From Bacteroidota bacterium (GTDB lineage Bacteria; Bacteroidota; Bacteroidia; B-17B0; Aurantibacillaceae): a stretch of DNA of 23,032 bases. A program made the position numbers and the translations under genes. Below, piece after piece: positions 1 through 8,279 of this stretch. The stretch covers positions 1-23,032 of the forward strand of contig JAEZDS010000152.1 of assembly GCA_023433205.1 (NCBI GenBank). Reading direction: 5' to 3'. Positions within the stretch are counted from its first letter, which is position 1. Every line of letters begins with the position of its first letter. The notes under the pieces were generated by a model. The model worked only from the letters and a program-made list of their open reading frames with translations, was not told where the DNA came from and made no database searches.

Positions 1-1983
1 CACCTTAACAGTGTTGCTACCGATGATTTTTATGCGATGATGGAACCCGATGAAGGGCCTTTTGCGGAAGAAAAGGGGAATGTGGATATTGGCATGGGCC
101 GTTTCCCTTGCAGAACGGTAAGTGAAGTGCAGGCGATCTTAAATAAAATAGAAAAATATTATTCCAAGGATCCGGGTTTTAGCGCGGGCGAAAAAATACC
201 CATTTCCGGCAGCGCTTCCCAGAGTACAATGGGCGACTGGAGAACATGGAACATTTTTCTGGCTGATGATGAGGACGCCGCCCTTCACATGTGGCAGGCA
301 GATTCGCTGGCAAGATACGTAAGGAGACTGGCGCCTGGTTTTAATAACGACAAGATCCTTCTCGACGCTTATCAGCGCTTCAGTACGCCCGGAGGTCACC
401 GATATCCTGATGCTCGGCTGGATCTTGACAAAAGGGTTAAAAAGGGCACGCTGATCTTCAACTATACAGGACATGGCGGAGAAGTGGGACTAACAGCCGA
501 GCGGCTGGTTGATATTGAGATGATCAACGGTTTCGATAACTTTAACAGGCTGCCCCTCTTTATTACGGCAACCTGCGAGTTCAGCCGGTACGACGATCCT
601 AACCGAACCAGCGCAGGCGAACTTTGTTTACTTAATCCAAAAGGAGGAGCCATTGCAATGATGACAACCTGCCGGCTGGCATTTGCGCACACCAACTTTC
701 AGCTTAACTGGATTTTGATCGAGAAACTATTCTCCCGCCTTCCCAATGGCCAACGACCTGCTTTAGGTACAATCTTAATGGAAACCAAAGCAGAGATGCC
801 TGGTCAGGCCTACTTTGCCAATTTTCATTTACTTGGTGATCCGGCCCTTACCCTGTCATATCCTGAATATCAGGTACACACCACCCATATCAATGGTGTA
901 CAGCTTAACAGCTCATCGAGTGATACGCTTAAAGCCCTGGCAAAGGTTACCGTGCAGGGCAACATTACCGATCTATCTGGCAATAAGCTCGATTTTAATG
1001 GCGTGGTATATCCAACTGTTTTTGACAAGGAGCAGTTACAGGTTGCTCTGCTCAATTCACGGCAGTCGGCCGTCAACTATGATCAATACTGCGACACCTG
1101 CAGCACTCCTTTAACCTTTAATATACAGAAGAACATACTGTACCGTGGGAAGGCTACAGCAAGTCATGGCGACTTTTCTTTTACTTTTCTGGTGCCCAAG
1201 GACATCAGTTTTTCATATGGAACCGGAAAAATAAGCTATTATGCCAGTACCGGAGAACATGATGCCATGGGTTACTATGACCGTGTATTAGTTGGAGGAG
1301 AATCTGGCAATATAGTGGCAGACAATGAAGGGCCTCAGGTAGAACTTTTTATTAACGAAAAGAATTTTGTGAACGGCGGAACAACAGATGAAAATCCAAT
1401 ACTGTATGCCGATCTTATTGACTCAAGCGGCATCAATACCTCAGGCATAGGTTTAGGACACGACCTCACAGTAATACTGGATGAAAAAACTGATAAACCA
1501 ATCATTTTGAACGATTATTATGAGGCAAATCTGAATAGTTACCAGAGTGGCCGATTGCGGTATCCTTTCAGCCAGCTCGCCGAGGGACCGCACTCGATAA
1601 GTTTCAAGGCCTGGGATATTCAGAACAATTCATCGGTTGTGGCATTAGATTTTATTGTAGCTAAGAGGGCTGAACTGGCATTAAGGCAGGTACTCAATTA
1701 TCCTAATCCATTTACAACCCGCACTAAGTTCTTTTTTCAGCACAACCAGTCGGGTACTCCGCTAAAGGTACACATACAGGTGTACACCGTTAGTGGAAGG
1801 TTGGTAAAGACCATACAGCAGACCGTTGTGAGCGAAAGTTTTATGTCGGAAGGAATTGATTGGGATGGACGAGATGATTATGGGGATAAACTTGCCCGTG
1901 GTGTGTATATTTACAAGCTGGCTGTTTTAGACATATATAACAAAAAAGCAGAAAAAATTGAGAAATTGGTTATTCTTAATTAG
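1..1983 (+). CDS. porU: Type IX secretion system sortase PorU, C-terminal part (5' end outside window)
   Basis: The reading frame is open from base 1, so the first in-frame ATG at 37 is internal and the gene starts upstream. About 660 codons are visible. A gingipain-type C25 cysteine peptidase domain comes first: a catalytic-type His sits in a GHGG motif (codon 158 of the visible part) and the partner Cys in TATCEFS (codon 192). A long beta-rich region follows. The end is a type IX C-terminal sorting-type domain, with a YPNPF motif and a DWDGRDDYGD/GVYIYKL segment. PorU removes the C-terminal signal from type IX cargo at the cell surface and helps attach the cargo; it is itself held on the surface by PorV. 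porV lies 49 bases downstream on the same strand. The missing N-terminus means signal peptide and full length cannot be judged. Confidence 0.93.
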   Translation, partial: HLNSVATDDFYAMMEPDEGPFAEEKGNVDIGMGRFPCRTVSEVQAILNKIEKYYSKDPGFSAGEKIPISGSASQSTMGDWRTWNIFLADDEDAALHMWQADSLARYVRRLAPGFNNDKILLDAYQRFSTPGGHRYPDARLDLDKRVKKGTLIFNYTGHGGEVGLTAERLVDIEMINGFDNFNRLPLFITATCEFSRYDDPNRTSAGELCLLNPKGGAIAMMTTCRLAFAHTNFQLNWILIEKLFSRLPNGQRPALGTILMETKAEMPGQAYFANFHLLGDPALTLSYPEYQVHTTHINGVQLNSSSSDTLKALAKVTVQGNITDLSGNKLDFNGVVYPTVFDKEQLQVALLNSRQSAVNYDQYCDTCSTPLTFNIQKNILYRGKATASHGDFSFTFLVPKDISFSYGTGKISYYASTGEHDAMGYYDRVLVGGESGNIVADNEGPQVELFINEKNFVNGGTTDENPILYADLIDSSGINTSGIGLGHDLTVILDEKTDKPIILNDYYEANLNSYQSGRLRYPFSQLAEGPHSISFKAWDIQNNSSVVALDFIVAKRAELALRQVLNYPNPFTTRTKFFFQHNQSGTPLKVHIQVYTVSGRLVKTIQQTVVSESFMSEGIDWDGRDDYGDKLARGVYIYKLAVLDIYNKKAEKIEKLVILN

Positions 1984-1987
1984 TACA

Positions 1988-2020
1988 TTTGGCGCAAGCC
2001 TGGGGATAGAAATAATTTAG
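1988..2020 (+). promoter_or_regulatory. Possible porV promoter (TTTG, then TAATTTAG)
   Basis: In the 49-base gap between porU and porV, TTTG (1988-1991) lies 21 bases before TAATTTAG (2013-2020). This is close to the Bacteroidota pattern of TTTG near -33 and TAnnTTTG near -7, with one mismatch in the second box. Transcription would start only about 4-8 bases before the porV ATG. porV may also be read through from porU. Inference from motif only. Confidence 0.35.
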
Positions 2021-2032
2021 CATAGATCCTGA

Positions 2033-3271
2033 ATGAAAAGAAAGATTTTTATTGTTCTCAGTGTAGTTGGTTCCAACGCGATTCTCGCTCAAAGCACTAT
2101 TAATTCACAACAGCTGGGCGGAAAAACCCTTAATCCTATTACGACGGCGGTGCCGTTCCTGATGATCAGCCCCGACAGCCGGCAAGGTGCACTTGGTGAT
2201 GCCGGCGCCGCAACCGATCCGGATGTTAACTCCATTCACTGGAACGGAAGCAAACTGGCATTTGCCGATAAAAAATTCGGCGCCGGATTTACTGTTACGC
2301 CCTGGTTAAAGAGGTTGGTTCCCGATATCAACATGTATTATCTGGCCGGCTACGGACGACTGAACGACCGTCAGACAGTAGGCGCCTCGTTACGCTATTT
2401 TACACTGGGAGATATTCAACTTACCGATGCCACCGGAACCAATATCGGAAACTTTAAGCCCAATGAATTTGCTATTGATCTAGCTTTCTCTCAAAAACTC
2501 TCAAAGAACTTCGCGCTTGGTGTAGCCACACGGTTTATTAACAGTGGTATCAGCCGGGTTTATTTTCAGGGAAGTTCAGGAAACGCGGCAAGTACATTCG
2601 CTGTAGACCTGAGCAGTTTTTACAGAACCGACGCTTTTAAGCTTGGCGGCAAGGATGCTGTTTTGCAGTTAGGTGCAGCCATTACCAACCTGGGTGCAAA
2701 AATCAAGTACTCAAACGATCAAAACTTTATTCCAACCAACCTGCGGGTTGGCGGAGGTTTAAAAACAAAAATCGACGAGTACAATACTTTCGGGGTGTAT
2801 CTGGATTTCAACAAACTTCTGGTCCCTACTCCTCCGGTATATAAGTACAAAACCGACTCGCTGGGTAAGCCTACCAGAGAATTGGAGATTGATCCGAGCA
2901 CCGGCCGCGCGGTAATTGCCCGGGGTAAAGATCCAAATGTTGATCCTATTACCGGCGTCTTCCGTTCCTTTGGTGATGCACCAGATGGTTTCAGAGAGGA
3001 AATGCGCGAAATAAACATCAGCACCGGTGTTGAATACGACTACAACAATATTTTTGCAGTTCGCGCGGGTTACTTTTATGAACCGCGCAGCAAAGGCGCC
3101 CGGCAGTTCGCTACTGTAGGAATGGGACTTAGACTGAAGGTTATCACTATTGATGGCTCTTTTTTAATTCCCACCGTGCTGAACAACCCTCTGCAGGGTA
3201 CTTTCAGGTTCTCAATCAGTTTTTATTTTGACGGTCTGGGTAATGAACCTGTGCCGGCCGGCCAGAATTAA
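2033..3271 (+). CDS. porV: Type IX secretion system outer membrane protein PorV
   Basis: A 412-residue beta-barrel protein with a signal peptide at residues 1-20, cleaved after ILAQ. The mature N-terminus carries the PorV-typical stretch TAVPFLMISPDSRQGALGDAGAAT, with a SIHWNG motif soon after. The repeated amphipathic strands and the absence of hydrophobic helices fit a FadL-like outer-membrane barrel. PorV (LptO) shuttles folded type IX cargo from the translocon to the attachment complex, where it partners PorU; adjacency to porU supports the assignment. The ATG at 2033 is chosen because it begins the signal peptide. The gene ends with TAA at 3269-3271. Length is normal for the family. Confidence 0.95.
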   Translation: MKRKIFIVLSVVGSNAILAQSTINSQQLGGKTLNPITTAVPFLMISPDSRQGALGDAGAATDPDVNSIHWNGSKLAFADKKFGAGFTVTPWLKRLVPDINMYYLAGYGRLNDRQTVGASLRYFTLGDIQLTDATGTNIGNFKPNEFAIDLAFSQKLSKNFALGVATRFINSGISRVYFQGSSGNAASTFAVDLSSFYRTDAFKLGGKDAVLQLGAAITNLGAKIKYSNDQNFIPTNLRVGGGLKTKIDEYNTFGVYLDFNKLLVPTPPVYKYKTDSLGKPTRELEIDPSTGRAVIARGKDPNVDPITGVFRSFGDAPDGFREEMREINISTGVEYDYNNIFAVRAGYFYEPRSKGARQFATVGMGLRLKVITIDGSFLIPTVLNNPLQGTFRFSISFYFDGLGNEPVPAGQN

Positions 3272-3304
3272 GTACCTACACATTATTTTGTTTAAAAAAG
3301 CTGC

Positions 3305-3332
3305 AGCGAAATCTCTGAGAAGGGATTTCGCT
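3305..3332 (+). terminator. 9-bp stem-loop after porV; possible terminator or leader hairpin
   Basis: AGCGAAATC (3305-3313) pairs perfectly with GATTTCGCT (3324-3332) around a 10-base loop. An A-rich run (TTTAAAAAAG) lies just before and a loosely T-rich stretch (TTTGCATCTTT) just after. It sits 33 bases past the porV stop and 15 bases before the next start, so it could end porV transcription or lie in the leader of the lipoprotein gene. The T tract is weak, so the terminator role is inferred. Confidence 0.45.
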
Positions 3333-3347
3333 TTGCATCTTTATGGC

Positions 3348-4991
3348 ATGAAATCAGCTTTTCTGCTGCTGTGTGTTGCCGGAATATTTTTTACTGCATG
3401 TAATCCTTCATCAAACCATCACAAAACCAGAACCGTATTTAGATATAACGAGATCAACGGCTTAACCTCGCTTGATCCGGCAGGTGCAAGCAGTCTTGAA
3501 AATATATGGCCGGTAAACCAGCTTTTTAACGGTTTACTTGAGATGGATGACAGCCTGAACCTGCTTTCATCAATAGCGAAAAACTGGGAGATAAGCCAGG
3601 ACGGAAAGACCTATACCTTTTACCTGCGCAGTGATGTATATTTTCACGATGACAGCTGTTTTAACAATAGCAAGGGCAGAGCAGTAATTGCCGGCGATTT
3701 TGTTTTCAGCTTCAACCGTCTTTACGACAGCCGTGTGAGCAGCGCTGCCAGTCTTTTGTTTCACCTCGATCAGAACAAAGGTAAGCGCGGCATTGAGGCG
3801 CAGAATGACACCATTCTTAAAGTATACCTGAACGAACCTTTCAGCGCTTTTGCAAGTATTTTAACAATGAAATACTTCAGTGTGGTGCCGCATGAGGCTG
3901 TACATATGTATGGCGATAATTTCAGGCGCCATCCTGTTGGTACCGGACCATTCGTGTTTAAAACCTGGCAGGAAGGTACGAGGCTTGTGCTACTGAAAAA
4001 CGAAAAATATTTTGAGTACGACAGCGCTGGAGTGAGGCTCCCTTATCTGGATGCAGTAAGCGTATCTTATATGCGCGACCGTGAAACAGCTTTTATGGAA
4101 ATGCTGGGCGGCAAGTTTGACATGCTTAGCGGCGCTGATGCCTTTAATACGCATGAAGTCCTTGACAGGCATGGCGAATTAAAGGACATCTACAGCAGCA
4201 AATTTTTTCTGCAAAAAGCGAACTTTTTAAAGACCGATTACATTGGAATTCTGGTAGATGAATCATTGCCCGCTGTAAAAAACTCACCAGTAAGACACAA
4301 ACTTATCCGCCAGGCTATCAATTACTCATTTGATCGCAAGAAGCTTGTGAAATATTTGCGGAACAACCTGGGCTCTCCTGCCCTGTCTGGATTTATCCCA
4401 CCCGGAATGAAAAGCTATGACCCGAACAAGGTGAGAGGCTATGATTATGATCCGGCCAAAGCCAGGCGTTTACTTTCAGAGGCCGGTTATCCAAACGGCC
4501 AAGGTCTTCCCCCGCTTATTTTGCATGTATCAGACAACTACAGGGAGCAGGTGGAATTTATACAGTCTCAGCTGATCTCCAATAATATTCCTGTAGAAGT
4601 CAGCATTGAAAAAACGCCCGTGTTGCAGCAGGCCGTAAAACGGGGAGAATACGCACTTTTCAAGAAATCATGGGTGGCCGATTATGCCGATGAAGAAAAC
4701 TTTATGAGTTTGTTCTACAGCAAAAATTTTTCACCAGAAGGGGTAAATTACTTTCATTATGCCAATCCTTTATTTGACAGTCTCTATGTAAAAGGCCTTA
4801 CGATGGCTCCTGGCGAAGAAAAAACACAGCTTTATCAGCAGATGGAAAGAATCGTTCTTGAAGATGCACCATACATTGCCATGTACTACGACAACATTAT
4901 CAGGCTGGTGAGCTACGAAGTTGAAGGTTTAAGCACCAATCCCATGAACCTTTTAAATCTCAAAAAGGTTAAAAAGCATAAGAAGGGCTAA
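3348..4991 (+). CDS. Peptide-type ABC transporter substrate-binding lipoprotein (SBP family 5)
   Basis: A 547-residue protein. The ATG at 3348 is preferred over an in-frame upstream ATG at 3228 because it begins a clean lipoprotein signal (hydrophobic LLLCVAGIFFTA, then Cys18 followed by Asn-Pro), and the 3228 start would overlap porV. The mature part shows the DppA/OppA-like family 5 pattern: an early LDPAGASSLEN segment, a GKTYTFYLRSDVYFHD segment typical of these proteins, then HPVGTGPFVFKTW, and a C-terminal region with NYSFDRKKLVKYL and DYADEENFMSLFYS. It should capture oligopeptides or similar ligands on the periplasmic side. No permease or ATPase gene is adjacent in the window, so its transport partner is unknown. 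The ligand cannot be read from sequence. Confidence 0.88.
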   Translation: MKSAFLLLCVAGIFFTACNPSSNHHKTRTVFRYNEINGLTSLDPAGASSLENIWPVNQLFNGLLEMDDSLNLLSSIAKNWEISQDGKTYTFYLRSDVYFHDDSCFNNSKGRAVIAGDFVFSFNRLYDSRVSSAASLLFHLDQNKGKRGIEAQNDTILKVYLNEPFSAFASILTMKYFSVVPHEAVHMYGDNFRRHPVGTGPFVFKTWQEGTRLVLLKNEKYFEYDSAGVRLPYLDAVSVSYMRDRETAFMEMLGGKFDMLSGADAFNTHEVLDRHGELKDIYSSKFFLQKANFLKTDYIGILVDESLPAVKNSPVRHKLIRQAINYSFDRKKLVKYLRNNLGSPALSGFIPPGMKSYDPNKVRGYDYDPAKARRLLSEAGYPNGQGLPPLILHVSDNYREQVEFIQSQLISNNIPVEVSIEKTPVLQQAVKRGEYALFKKSWVADYADEENFMSLFYSKNFSPEGVNYFHYANPLFDSLYVKGLTMAPGEEKTQLYQQMERIVLEDAPYIAMYYDNIIRLVSYEVEGLSTNPMNLLNLKKVKKHKKG

Positions 4992-5346
4992 ACAATTGGT
5001 CAAACATAGGATTAGACAATTAAAGGCACTTCAGCATTGCCTGCTGAAAAAATTCACGAAATTGATTGCCAAAAATATTTCGCAAAATTTGAAGTTTCAG
5101 GTACACACCATTTAAGTACACGCAGAAAAAATGTGCGCATAATAACTTTAAAGCAGATGTTTAATTTGCGTGGTTAGTTCATAGCCTATCATCTGCTTCT
5201 CCCGAAGCTTATGGAGGCTTCGGCTCAGGACAATAAGCATGTGGCTTAACGGGCCAGATTGTGAAGGGGCAAGCATACAGCTTCGGTCGCCAGCTTTCTC
5301 GCTCATCCCGATGGCTTTCAGGCACTCTGAACTTTTTCAGCAGGCC
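4992..5346. other. Gene-free gap rich in inverted repeats
   Basis: 355 bases between the converging lipoprotein and LytTR genes. I see no credible protein gene here. A short open frame entering from 5261 on the + strand runs into the LytTR gene antisense and is basic and low in complexity. The gap holds several hairpins: TTCAGCA/TGCTGAA (5030-5048), CGAAAT/ATTTCG (5057-5082), AAGCAGATG/CATCTGCTT (5151-5198), CCGAAGC/GCTTCGG (5202-5223) and CTGAA/TTCAG (5327-5340). None has a good T tract on either strand, so a simple bidirectional terminator does not explain them all. Confidence 0.7.
5040..5344. repeat. 305-bp unit with 17-bp near-perfect terminal inverted repeats
   Basis: CCTGCTGAAAAAATTCA (5040-5056) is the reverse complement of TGAACTTTTTCAGCAGG (5328-5344) at 16 of 17 positions. 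The ends enclose the internal hairpins listed for this gap. Two similar 13-mers, AAGCATGTGGCTT (5235-5247) and AAGCATACAGCTT (5271-5283), share the same AAGC/GCTT mini-stem. GCTTCGG also occurs twice (5217-5223 and 5280-5286). No flanking target-site duplication is visible. The unit could be a MITE-like or dispersed intergenic repeat, or a structured RNA closed by a long-range stem. No transposase is encoded. Confidence 0.5.
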
Positions 5347-6069
5347 CTACATATTCAGCTTTTTGAGTTTTTCGAGAAAAATTTCTTTATTCCTGCGGGC
5401 GATCTCTATCACTGACCCATTGATCAGTTCGGCAAAATACCCATTGGTATGAATAAACCGCGCCACTTTTTTAAGGTTAATAATATGTGAATTGTGACAC
5501 CTGAAAAATACCGCACTGTCGAGTTGGCTCTCGTATTCTTTTAACGATCTTGATGCCATGTGTTTTACATTTCCCTCGAGATAAAAAACCGTATAACTGC
5601 CTGAAGCCTCCAGCCTGATGAGGTCGGCAGTGCGGACAAAGATGATGCCATCCTTTACTGAAATTTCAATTAGGGAATGGTTAGACTGAGGAGTCTTTGA
5701 TGATGACCGCTGCAGATAATCACGCGCACGACCAAGGCATTTAGTTAGCTCCTCCGTGTCAACCGGTTTCAAAAGATAATCAAAAGCACCCTGCCTTAAG
5801 GCCTCAATGGCATAGTTCTTATGGGCTGTAGTGAAAATTACAAGTGGTCCTGCTTCTTTAATATTTTCCAGCACATCAAAGCCGCTGTAACCCGGCATGT
5901 GTACATCCAGAAACACGATGTGAGGCTTCAGGTTAAGTATGGTCTTAACTGCTTCAAGAGCGTTGTTCCCCTTTCCAATTATGTTTACATCGGGGCAGGC
6001 AGCGGCCAATAACAGTTCGAGATTTCGTATGGATTTTTCCTCATCGTCTACAAGCACTGCGGTAATCAT
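5347..6069 (-). CDS. LytTR-family response regulator
   Basis: A 240-residue two-domain regulator. Residues 1 to about 120 form a CheY-like receiver: acidic pair D8/D9, phospho-acceptor Asp55 in VFLDVHMPG, a Thr at 80-81 and Lys101 in LLKPVD. Residues from about 135 to 238 form a LytTR DNA-binding domain, recognisable by DLIRLEASGSYTVFYL and FFRCHNSHIINLKKV. Such regulators bind paired direct repeats upstream of target genes. It lies 2 bases downstream of the kinase gene on the same strand, so the two are almost certainly co-transcribed and form a cognate pair. The signal and target genes are not shown by the sequence. Confidence 0.95.
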   Translation of the reverse strand: MITAVLVDDEEKSIRNLELLLAAACPDVNIIGKGNNALEAVKTILNLKPHIVFLDVHMPGYSGFDVLENIKEAGPLVIFTTAHKNYAIEALRQGAFDYLLKPVDTEELTKCLGRARDYLQRSSSKTPQSNHSLIEISVKDGIIFVRTADLIRLEASGSYTVFYLEGNVKHMASRSLKEYESQLDSAVFFRCHNSHIINLKKVARFIHTNGYFAELINGSVIEIARRNKEIFLEKLKKLNM

Positions 6070-6071
6070 GG

Positions 6072-6857
6072 TCAGATCTTATTTTGTTTTATTGTAATTA
6101 TAACTCTGGTACCGTCAGCCTTACCATTCTCAGTTTTATCCAACACTTTGAAGGCTACGTCAAGTCCGTGCAATTGCTGTAAAATTGCCAGCCGGTCACT
6201 GGTGATATCTAAGGCGAACGACTTTCGTTTCAGTTCTTCATTTTTGAAGCGCCCAGCCATCTCCCTGCCAATACCATTATCGTCAATTGTAATTTCAAGA
6301 AAGTCATTTTTGTATTGCACGGTGATAAGCAAACGCTTTGGGCCTTCTTTAAGCAGAAGTCCGTGCCAGATCGCATTTTCAATAAACGGCTGAATGAGCA
6401 GCGGCGGCAAAGAGATACTGCTGTTGTCGACACCGGGATCGCAAATGATCTCAAAATCAAATGCATCATTAAAACGAAGTGCTTCAATTTCGAGATACAG
6501 TTTCGCTGTATCCAGCTCGTCTTTTAAAGGTACAAGTTCCTCCTTACTAAGTTCAAGCACACTGCGCATCAGCTTTGAAAACTTCACCAGGTATTTATTC
6601 GCCAGTTCCTTTTCATTTGTAAGCACATAGTGCTGGATAGAATTTATCGCGTTAAAAATAAAATGAGGATTCATCTGGCTTCGCAAAGCAAGCATTTCAG
6701 ACTGCACCACCTTTCTGTGCAGATAATCTACTTCTTCAGCAAGCCTCCTTTCTATTAGCAGTCTGTGTCTGATTACATAAACAACCATCATAACAACCAC
6801 CACAAGAACTATCACCGATATCAGTAACGCAGGCGAGATATGGTTTGGTATGGTCAT
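6072..6857 (-). CDS. LytS/YehU-type sensor histidine kinase, minimal form
   Basis: A 261-residue protein if started at the ATG at 6857. One transmembrane helix spans residues 9-29, a short linker or coiled coil follows, then a His_kinase domain with phospho-acceptor His65 in QMNPHFIFN, and an ATPase domain with N161 (FIENAIWHG) and the DDNGIG box at 192-197. A GTG at 6890 would add 11 residues; the ATG is preferred because it leads directly into the membrane helix. An in-frame stop at 6900-6902 rules out a longer protein. Bacteroidota relatives usually carry a large N-terminal sensor region, which is absent here. It probably phosphorylates the LytTR regulator encoded immediately downstream. 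It ends in TGA, showing TGA is a stop in this genome. Confidence 0.92.
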   Translation of the reverse strand: MTIPNHISPALLISVIVLVVVVMMVVYVIRHRLLIERRLAEEVDYLHRKVVQSEMLALRSQMNPHFIFNAINSIQHYVLTNEKELANKYLVKFSKLMRSVLELSKEELVPLKDELDTAKLYLEIEALRFNDAFDFEIICDPGVDNSSISLPPLLIQPFIENAIWHGLLLKEGPKRLLITVQYKNDFLEITIDDNGIGREMAGRFKNEELKRKSFALDITSDRLAILQQLHGLDVAFKVLDKTENGKADGTRVIITIKQNKI

Positions 6858-6910
6858 CTGCAATTTATGCGGGTTTCGACAAGATAACACAGCCTGCGCT
6901 TATCACAAAA

Positions 6911-6918
6911 CAAAATTA
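6911..6918 (-). promoter_or_regulatory. Possible -7 box (TAATTTTG) for the kinase-regulator pair
   Basis: On the - strand TAATTTTG fits the Bacteroidota TAnnTTTG element and lies in the 101-base gap between flippase and kinase genes. A -33 TTTG at proper distance is not clear. It would give a leader of about 45 bases to the ATG at 6857, or about 15 to the GTG at 6890. Confidence 0.3.
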
Positions 6919-6991
6919 ATGCTGAAGGCGGTTATGAGGTCATCAGCAGCCACGTGACGATCGACGAACAGCCGGTATCATTCGACCAAAC

Positions 6992-8254
6992 TCATGATTT
7001 TTCCGACAGTCTGACGAAACTGCCCATTGCCCCTTTCATTTTTTTCAAATCTTCCTTCCAGGCGAAAAGATCCCGTGATTCAAATCCGTTATGAATCAGA
7101 AAACGGCGTAAGAGAATAATTGTTATCATAAGGTACGAGAAATTGGCTGTTAATGCGGCACCGGTAACTCCAAGATACTTTACTGTGAAAGGCGAAGTAA
7201 TTAGCGTACATATGCACCCCGCCCCATACGCGTAAAACACTATTTTCTGCTTGCCAGAAGCTGAGAAAAACGCACTCAGTATCATAAAAAAACTAAGAAG
7301 AACTGCACCTGGCGCATACCAGAGCATTACAAGCCTTAACTCAGCAAAATCATTTCCCAGCACACGCACAAAAAATGAATTTGGTAATATCAGCACCAGA
7401 AACACACAAACAACAGTGAGGATTACTGAAAGCTTACTGAGAGCCAGGCTCAGATAAGCGCTTTCACGGAGATCTCCCCTGTTAGCGACCCTCGAGATAA
7501 GAACCGGAGCAATACTTGCTCCAAGCACAAGTGCAGCATCCATTATAGAGGAAGCAGCCGAATAAACACCTATGTCATGATTGCTGTTAAAAAGGTAATA
7601 ACTAAAACGGTTGGTTAGTAATAAAAGTATTATCGCACCCTGATACATGAGTCCGTTCAACAACACTTTGGGCACCGGCAATTCTGCGCTCTTTCCGCCG
7701 AAAGGCAATTTACTGATCATAAATAATGAGATCGTTAAGGAAATAAGAAAGGAAAAAAGTAATGGCCACACAAAAGCCCGGAAGGTCAGATCCTCACAGG
7801 CAAATATAGAGACACACATACCGGCAAGCAGCAGTGAGGGTTGTATCAGACTAAGAAGATTATAGGTCCGTATTTTTTCATGTCCAAGCAGTAAAACGCA
7901 GTTAAAAGTATTCATTACTACCATAACGGTTGTGAAAATGCCAACGCCTGTATATCCATCCACATTTGTATTAAAAAGAACAAACAGCCCGTAAATGAGC
8001 GGACAAACCAACGCGGTAATTATCAATCCTTTCAGCAGTATGGTACGCAGATTGTATCGGGGGATAAAAAGAATAAGTCCGTAACCTGTATAAACTTCAT
8101 TTATGAGCTGCACCAGTGCAATATTGAGCAGGTACAGACTTATTTCTCCGCGGGAAGCTGCCCCCAGGTAGCGGGATGAAATGATGAGGATAAAAAAGTT
8201 TATCCCTGCCACCAGAATTTTGGCGGCCATGCCACGAAGGATGTTCAGCAGCAT
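6992..8254 (-). CDS. Polysaccharide/oligosaccharide flippase-like membrane protein (Wzx/MOP type)
   Basis: A 420-residue, very hydrophobic protein with roughly 12 predicted membrane helices spread over the full length. The N-terminus (GMAAKILVAGINFFILIISSRYLGAASRGEISLYLL) is typical of the MOP superfamily of Wzx-type flippases, with the small-residue RYLGAASRGE loop after helix 1. Such proteins move undecaprenyl-linked sugar units across the inner membrane. No glycosyltransferase or Wzy polymerase gene is nearby, so the substrate is unknown and the gene stands apart from a typical polysaccharide cluster. It begins 25 bases after the OsmC-family gene on the same strand and may share its transcript, though no functional link is evident. 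Confidence 0.82.
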   Translation of the reverse strand: MLLNILRGMAAKILVAGINFFILIISSRYLGAASRGEISLYLLNIALVQLINEVYTGYGLILFIPRYNLRTILLKGLIITALVCPLIYGLFVLFNTNVDGYTGVGIFTTVMVVMNTFNCVLLLGHEKIRTYNLLSLIQPSLLLAGMCVSIFACEDLTFRAFVWPLLFSFLISLTISLFMISKLPFGGKSAELPVPKVLLNGLMYQGAIILLLLTNRFSYYLFNSNHDIGVYSAASSIMDAALVLGASIAPVLISRVANRGDLRESAYLSLALSKLSVILTVVCVFLVLILPNSFFVRVLGNDFAELRLVMLWYAPGAVLLSFFMILSAFFSASGKQKIVFYAYGAGCICTLITSPFTVKYLGVTGAALTANFSYLMITIILLRRFLIHNGFESRDLFAWKEDLKKMKGAMGSFVRLSEKS

Positions 8255-8279
8255 GTGTCGGTGTGTGGGCGATTATTGG

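Noticed and set aside
3228..3347. Upstream in-frame start for the peptide-binding lipoprotein
   Set aside because: It overlaps the end of porV and would bury the lipoprotein signal that begins cleanly at 3348.
5202..5223. CCGAAGC/GCTTCGG hairpin as a simple bidirectional terminator
   Set aside because: No T tract follows on either strand; kept only as part of the repeat element.
5261..5452. Small + strand open frame in the intergenic gap and into the LytTR gene
   Set aside because: It is basic, of low complexity, and runs antisense through the conserved LytTR domain end; more likely a chance frame in a repeat.
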